Assembly (NCBI GenBank): GCA_024400715.1
Contig: JAKSMH010000008.1
Span: 1-17,549 of the forward strand
Direction: 5' to 3'
Origin: Bacteroidales bacterium
Lineage (GTDB): Bacteria; Bacteroidota; Bacteroidia; Bacteroidales; WCHB1-69
DNA: 17,549 bases
This document shows positions 13,291 through 17,549 of this stretch, one piece after another; position 1 is the first letter of the stretch; each line of letters opens with the position of its first letter. The notes below the pieces were generated by a model. The model saw only the letters and a program-made list of their open reading frames with translations, was not told where the DNA came from and did not search any database. A program made the translations under genes and the position numbers.

Positions 13291-15435
13291 ATGAAAAAAT
13301 CTTTTTTACTCATTGTTTTAGCATTTTTATCTGTAAAAATGTTCGCCATCAATCCTCCCGATGAAGGTATGTGGTTGCCAATGTTTATCAAAAACTACAA
13401 TTACGCGGAAATGCAGAAATTGGGGTTACAATTAACTCCTGAACAACTTTACGACATCAACCATTCTTCTTTAAAAGATGCCATAGTCCAGTTGGGTGAT
13501 GGTTTTTGCACGGGAGAAATGGTTTCCCGCGACGGCTTGATGTTCACCAACCACCATTGCGGTTACTCTTCCGTGGTTGAACTTTCAACAGTGGAACACG
13601 ACTACCTCAACAACGGTTTCTTCGCTATGAGCAAAGAAGAGGAATTGCAGGCCAATTTCAGCGTCAACTTCTTGGAAAGAATGGAAGATGTAACCAGCAT
13701 CGTTTTGGCAGAGGTTACAAAAGACACCAAGGAGTCAAAGCGTGAATCATTGGTTAGTGCCGCCATCAAGAAATTGGTTGAGGATAATTCCGACAACGGC
13801 AAGCATAAGGTAGTGGTAAAACCTTTCTACGAAGGTAATGAATACTATATGTTCATTTACACTACCTACAAAGACGTTCGCTTGGTGTGCGCTCCTCCCG
13901 CCAGCATTGGCAAGTTCGGTGGCGATACCGACAACTGGATGTGGCCCCGCCATACCGGTGACTTCACCGTTTTCCGTATCTATACCGCTCCCGACGGCTC
14001 TCCTGCCGAATACAGCAAGGATAACGTTCCCTTCCACCCAAAACATTATCTTCCAATTAGCTTAAAAGGTTATAAACCAGGCGACTACACTATGATTTGG
14101 GGTTATCCCGGCACTACCGAACGTTTTATGACTTCTTACGAAGTGGAAAGAACTATCAATGTGATGGATCCCGCTATGTATGAACCTTTGGATGTGATTC
14201 TTCCTGTCATCAAGGATGCAATGGATGCGGATAATGCAGTTCAATTGAAATATGCCGACGATTATGCAAGTATGTCCAATATGTGGAAAAACAAACACGG
14301 AGAAGTCAATAGTTTGAAGGCCCTGCGCGTGGCTGAGAAGAAAGCCACCCAAGAACAAGAACTTCGCACTTGGATTAATGCCAACAGCGAACGTCAGGAA
14401 AAATACGGCAAATGCCTGGACAAAATCCAAAAAGTTTGCAAAGAATTTGACGGCGTGGCTTTCAAAGCCGTTGTGAATGCTAATTTGTGTCTGTACACCT
14501 CTCCTACTTTGATGGCCAGCTGGAGAATCAGAGGTCAGGTGAAATTGGAAGACAAACAGAAAACTTTCCCAGAAGAAAAAATCACCAAGATACTCGAAAC
14601 TTACGAAAAATCAATAGGTGACAAGGATTTGAACACCGAAATTAAGATTATCTTGGCTACGATGAAGGCTTGGAACAATGTTCCCGCAGAAAAACGCCCC
14701 GATATGCAAACGGTCATCAATAAATATTACAAAGGAAATCAAGATGTCTTTGAAGCCGCTATCGCTAATTCAATCTTTATTTCTAAAGACAATCTGGAAA
14801 AATATTTACGCAAACCTTCCAACAAAATCTTAGAAAAAGACCCTATTTATCAGTATATGAACGCACTCTTTACCGTTGTGTTGAGCAATCAGTTTGTATA
14901 TGCCGACCAGGAAAAGTTGAATCTGCCCCGCCGTGCGTTTATCGCCGCAATTAAGGAAATGAAGGCCGATACTCATATTTATCCAGATGCCAACAGCACA
15001 ATGCGTACCACTTACGGCACCGTTTGCGATTACTTCCCCGCCGACGGCGTTCATTACAACTATTTTACTACAACCAAAGGCATTTTGGAAAAAGAAATCC
15101 CCGGAGATCCTGAATTTGACGTGGCTCCAAAATTGAAAAAACTGATTTTGGACAAGGATTTTGGCCAGTACGCAGATGAAGACGGCACTTTGCACGTATG
15201 CTTCTTGTCCAACAACGACATTACCGGCGGCAATAGCGGCAGCCCTATTATGAACGGCAACGGAGAACTCATCGGTTTGGCTTTTGACGGCAACTGGGAA
15301 GCATTGAGCAGCGACATCGTGTTCAATACCGAATTACAACGCTGCATCAATGTGGATGCACGCTACGTACTCTTCGTCATCGATAAGTTTGGCGGAGCCG
15401 GCTATTTGCTAAACGAAATGGATATCAGAAAATAA
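13291..15435 (+). CDS. S46 family dipeptidyl-peptidase (DPP7-like)
   Basis: Periplasmic serine exopeptidase that removes dipeptides from peptide N-termini, characteristic of protein-fermenting Bacteroidota. From the ATG at 13291 it has 714 residues, the normal size, with a signal peptide at 1-19 (KMFA-INPPDEGMWLP, the standard mature N-end). Catalytic regions: TNHHCGY (H88/H89), GGDTDNW (about 210-216) and GGNSGSP with Ser649. Eighteen residues after the serine is Gly667 in FDGNWE. In Porphyromonas gingivalis this position is Gly in DPP7 (hydrophobic P1) and Arg in DPP11 (acidic P1), so DPP7-type specificity is inferred. The helical domain lies between the Asp and Ser motifs. The serine hydrolase gene begins 8 bp downstream, so both are probably cotranscribed. 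Confidence 0.94.
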   Translation: MKKSFLLIVLAFLSVKMFAINPPDEGMWLPMFIKNYNYAEMQKLGLQLTPEQLYDINHSSLKDAIVQLGDGFCTGEMVSRDGLMFTNHHCGYSSVVELSTVEHDYLNNGFFAMSKEEELQANFSVNFLERMEDVTSIVLAEVTKDTKESKRESLVSAAIKKLVEDNSDNGKHKVVVKPFYEGNEYYMFIYTTYKDVRLVCAPPASIGKFGGDTDNWMWPRHTGDFTVFRIYTAPDGSPAEYSKDNVPFHPKHYLPISLKGYKPGDYTMIWGYPGTTERFMTSYEVERTINVMDPAMYEPLDVILPVIKDAMDADNAVQLKYADDYASMSNMWKNKHGEVNSLKALRVAEKKATQEQELRTWINANSERQEKYGKCLDKIQKVCKEFDGVAFKAVVNANLCLYTSPTLMASWRIRGQVKLEDKQKTFPEEKITKILETYEKSIGDKDLNTEIKIILATMKAWNNVPAEKRPDMQTVINKYYKGNQDVFEAAIANSIFISKDNLEKYLRKPSNKILEKDPIYQYMNALFTVVLSNQFVYADQEKLNLPRRAFIAAIKEMKADTHIYPDANSTMRTTYGTVCDYFPADGVHYNYFTTTKGILEKEIPGDPEFDVAPKLKKLILDKDFGQYADEDGTLHVCFLSNNDITGGNSGSPIMNGNGELIGLAFDGNWEALSSDIVFNTELQRCINVDARYVLFVIDKFGGAGYLLNEMDIRK

Positions 15436-15443
15436 TTTTCGCC

Positions 15444-16685
15444 TTGAAAAAAATATTTTTTAGCATTAGTCTGATTTTATTATCGGTGTTGGTGTTCGCC
15501 AACACCGATAATACTATTAATAAATTGCCCCAAAAGACTGAAAAAACAATCGACTCGCTGATTTACAATGGATTGCAAAATCAGGTTTTCCCAGGGTGTC
15601 AAGTGGTTGTATTGAAAGAGGGTGAGGTAATTTTCAACAAATGTTACGGCTATCAAACCTATTATCAGCGGCTTCCCATTACCGACAGCACAATGTACGA
15701 TATGGCCTCGGTGACGAAATCGGCAGCCACTACCTTGGCTGTGATGAAGTTGTATGACGAAGGCAAAATCAAATGCTACGATACCATCGGGAAATTTGTG
15801 CCCTATTTGCGCGGCACCGACAAAGGTCAACTCCTTTTAATTGAATTGTTGACCCATACCTCCGGAATGCCCGCGTTTATCCCCTTTTATAAGAAAATTG
15901 CCAACGACGAACGGTATATTTCAACTTCGTATTCCGAACAGTTTTCAGTGCAAATTGCGGATAGTTGCTATTTGCGGACTGATTTTCAAGACAGTGTCCG
16001 TTATAAAATCGCCACCTGCAAATTGGGACAGAAAAAATATGTGTATAGCGATTTGAATTTCTTCCTTCTGAAAGAAATGGTGGAATATATTACAGGAATA
16101 CCTTTAGACCAATATTTGAATCAGGAATTTTATCAGCCGATGAAACTTCGCCATACCTGCTTTAATCCTCTCAAATGCGGTTTTTGTAAGGCAGATGTGG
16201 CCCCGACGGAATTGGACACGTTTTTTAGACATCAGTTGGTAGAAGGATATGTGCACGACCAAACCGCCGCATTATTTGACGGCGACGCAGGGAATGCCGG
16301 TCTTTTCTCTACCGCCTCCGAAATAGCCATTATCTTTCAGATGCTGATGGATGGAGGTGTGTATGACGGTCATCGTTATTTATCGGATCAAACGGTTAAA
16401 TTTTTCACCAAAACATACCCTATTCACGATTGCAGCCGTCGGGCTTTGGGATTTGACACGCCTTGCTATGCCCAATACAACGGGGTAATTCCCAAAGTTG
16501 CCAGCAACAAAACATTTGGACATCAGGGATTTACCGGAACTGTGGTGTGGTGCGACCCTGATGAGCATTTGATTTATGTGTTCGTTTCCAACAGGGTTTA
16601 TCCTTATACCGAACCCAATAAGTTGGTGAAAAGCCAAATTCGTCTGACCGTTCACGATGCCGTATATCAGGGATTGAAAAATTAA
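15444..16685 (+). CDS. Secreted serine hydrolase, beta-lactamase (PF00144) family
   Basis: A 413-residue exported protein of the class C beta-lactamase/esterase/DD-peptidase fold. The start is TTG at 15444; no ATG precedes the signal peptide (1-19, ending VFA-N). Active-site motifs: SVTK (S89-K92), YSD (201-203, in YSDLNFFLLKE) and HQG (360-362, in FGHQGFTGT). Downstream signatures such as PTELDTFFR, EGYVHD and SRRALGFDTP resemble the C-terminal domain of Bacteroidota GH3/beta-lactamase fusion proteins, here standing alone without the GH3 half. The usual GHAGLFS is GNAGLFS. True beta-lactamase activity is unlikely; a peptidase or esterase acting on cell-wall-like or peptide substrates is more plausible. 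A perfect 15-bp hairpin lies within its signal-peptide codons. Confidence 0.88.
   Translation: MKKIFFSISLILLSVLVFANTDNTINKLPQKTEKTIDSLIYNGLQNQVFPGCQVVVLKEGEVIFNKCYGYQTYYQRLPITDSTMYDMASVTKSAATTLAVMKLYDEGKIKCYDTIGKFVPYLRGTDKGQLLLIELLTHTSGMPAFIPFYKKIANDERYISTSYSEQFSVQIADSCYLRTDFQDSVRYKIATCKLGQKKYVYSDLNFFLLKEMVEYITGIPLDQYLNQEFYQPMKLRHTCFNPLKCGFCKADVAPTELDTFFRHQLVEGYVHDQTAALFDGDAGNAGLFSTASEIAIIFQMLMDGGVYDGHRYLSDQTVKFFTKTYPIHDCSRRALGFDTPCYAQYNGVIPKVASNKTFGHQGFTGTVVWCDPDEHLIYVFVSNRVYPYTEPNKLVKSQIRLTVHDAVYQGLKN
15478..15513 (+). repeat. Perfect 15-bp inverted repeat inside the signal-peptide coding region
   Basis: TATTATCGGTGTTGG (15478-15492) is exactly complementary to CCAACACCGATAATA (15499-15513), with loop TGTTCG. 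It starts 34 nt after the first base of the TTG start codon and covers about codons 12-24. No T-run follows, so it is not a standard terminator. Confidence 0.85.
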
Positions 16686-16724
16686 TTATGCGTTTGTATT
16701 GTCATTCAGAAGTATAAAATTGTT

Positions 16725-17549
16725 ATGTCTTCAAAACCAATTAAAAAGAAAGTTATATCCAAACCCGTTTCCATTCAGCCCTCCCCGCAAAAAAAAATCC
16801 ACGGATTGGCATTCATCGTTTTTCTGGCAGCGTTTGCCTTGTATGCCAACACTTTTCATCACGGTTGGGTGTTAGATGATTACGGTAGTTTCAAATTGAA
16901 TATTTATGTTACCGCTGGAACAGATGGTTTCCACGATATCTTGACCAAAACCTATCGACACGGATCGGGCTTTTATACCGACAACCTGTATCGACCACTT
17001 TCGCAGTTGATGTTTGCCACCGAATGGCAGTTTTTCCCCGATTCACCTGGTTTGTATCACGCCATCAGCGTCTTCTTTTATGCCTTGTCGTGCGTCTTAC
17101 TATTTGCCTTCCTGAAACGCCTGCTGAAAAAGTACAATCGGTGGATACCGTTTTTTATCGCCTTGCTTTTTGCGGCACATCCCATTCATACAGAAGTAGT
17201 TGCCAATATCAAGAGTAGAGATGAGATTATGTGTTTCCTTTTCATAATACTAACTTTGTATTTTTCTCTGCTATATGTTGATAAGCAAAAATGGTATTTT
17301 CTGCCATTGATTTTTGGGTCTTTCCTTTTGGCTATGTTTTCCAAGGAAAGCGCCATTACGACCTTGGCATTATTGCCTACCACGCTGTATTTCTTCAGAA
17401 AACCAAAGGCCACGGAATATATCTTTTCATTTTTAACGATTTTGATTCCTGCCATTATATATTTATGCGTTAGACAATCCATACTCGCAAATTATCCCGA
17501 ATCCGAGTTTTTTCAGGTCGATCCAGTAGATATTTATTTTTATAATGAG
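16725..17549 (+). CDS. TMTC/DUF1736-like polytopic membrane protein, N-terminal part (continues past window)
   Basis: Open from ATG 16725 to the right edge: 275 codons, no stop. A basic N-tail (1-25, many Lys) is followed by about seven hydrophobic segments. Landmarks resemble the TMTC family of GT-C glycosyltransferases: an extracytoplasmic LDD motif after the first segment (D51-D52), YRPLSQLMF, and AAHPIHTEVVANIKSRDEI, comparable to the HPxHTExVAxxxGRxD(L/I) signature. Eukaryotic TMTC proteins use dolichol-phosphate mannose to O-mannosylate extracellular beta-sandwich domains; bacterial relatives are mostly uncharacterised and commonly carry C-terminal TPRs, which would lie beyond the window. 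It begins 39 bp after the serine hydrolase gene on the same strand and may share its operon. Family assignment is by pattern, not alignment, so a general GT39-type transferase is the alternative. Confidence 0.7.
   Translation, partial: MSSKPIKKKVISKPVSIQPSPQKKIHGLAFIVFLAAFALYANTFHHGWVLDDYGSFKLNIYVTAGTDGFHDILTKTYRHGSGFYTDNLYRPLSQLMFATEWQFFPDSPGLYHAISVFFYALSCVLLFAFLKRLLKKYNRWIPFFIALLFAAHPIHTEVVANIKSRDEIMCFLFIILTLYFSLLYVDKQKWYFLPLIFGSFLLAMFSKESAITTLALLPTTLYFFRKPKATEYIFSFLTILIPAIIYLCVRQSILANYPESEFFQVDPVDIYFYNE

Noticed and set aside
16693..16722. TTTG-N18-TAAAATTG promoter-like pair before the TMTC-like gene
   Set aside because: One mismatch in the -7 box, and the predicted start would fall at or after the ATG at 16725; cotranscription is simpler.

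Overview
The window comes from a member of the Bacteroidota, most likely Bacteroidales-like. Four things point there: genes are preceded by the phylum-specific promoter element TAnnTTTG (TATCTTTG four times, TACTTTTG, TATTTTTG and TACATTTG once each); two secreted proteins end in type IX secretion (T9SS) sorting domains; Shine-Dalgarno sequences are poor and some starts are TTG; and the families present (S46 dipeptidyl-peptidase, DUF4468, MbnP-like lipoprotein) are typical of the phylum. It is mostly chromosomal housekeeping and secreted-protein territory. I see no phage, transposase, CRISPR array or defence cassette.

Layout: (1) bases 1-2030 hold the 3' part of purF, a free-standing tRNA-Asp(GTC) with its own promoter and terminator, and ispE. 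(2) Bases 2031-2360 hold no gene but are rich in structure: two 42-nt hairpin repeats, a GC-rich inverted repeat, and an 11-bp inverted repeat enclosing much of this and ending in a T8 run, followed by a promoter. (3) Bases 2361-10161 hold secreted proteins on the + strand: a 1609-aa multidomain T9SS surface protein, an alkaline phosphatase, a 321-aa T9SS protein of unknown passenger, and a possible 43-codon secreted micro-ORF coupled to it. (4) Bases 10274-13097 form a tight minus-strand operon, mreB - folA - DUF4468 protein - MbnP-like lipoprotein. (5) From a divergent promoter region, bases 13291-17549 run on the + strand: an S46 dipeptidyl-peptidase (DPP7-like), a secreted serine hydrolase of the beta-lactamase fold, and the start of a TMTC/DUF1736-like polytopic membrane protein cut by the window edge.

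How the genes might work together: the secreted genes fit a proteolytic, surface-active lifestyle in which proteins leave by Sec and partly by T9SS, an exo-dipeptidase trims peptides in the periplasm, and a phosphatase scavenges phosphate. The mreB operon joins cell-shape control with folate metabolism and two envelope proteins. No single undescribed system stands out. The most unusual signals are the nested inverted-repeat element at 2074-2286, the perfect 15-bp hairpin inside a signal-peptide coding region at 15478-15513, and the coupled micro-ORF at 10030-10161.
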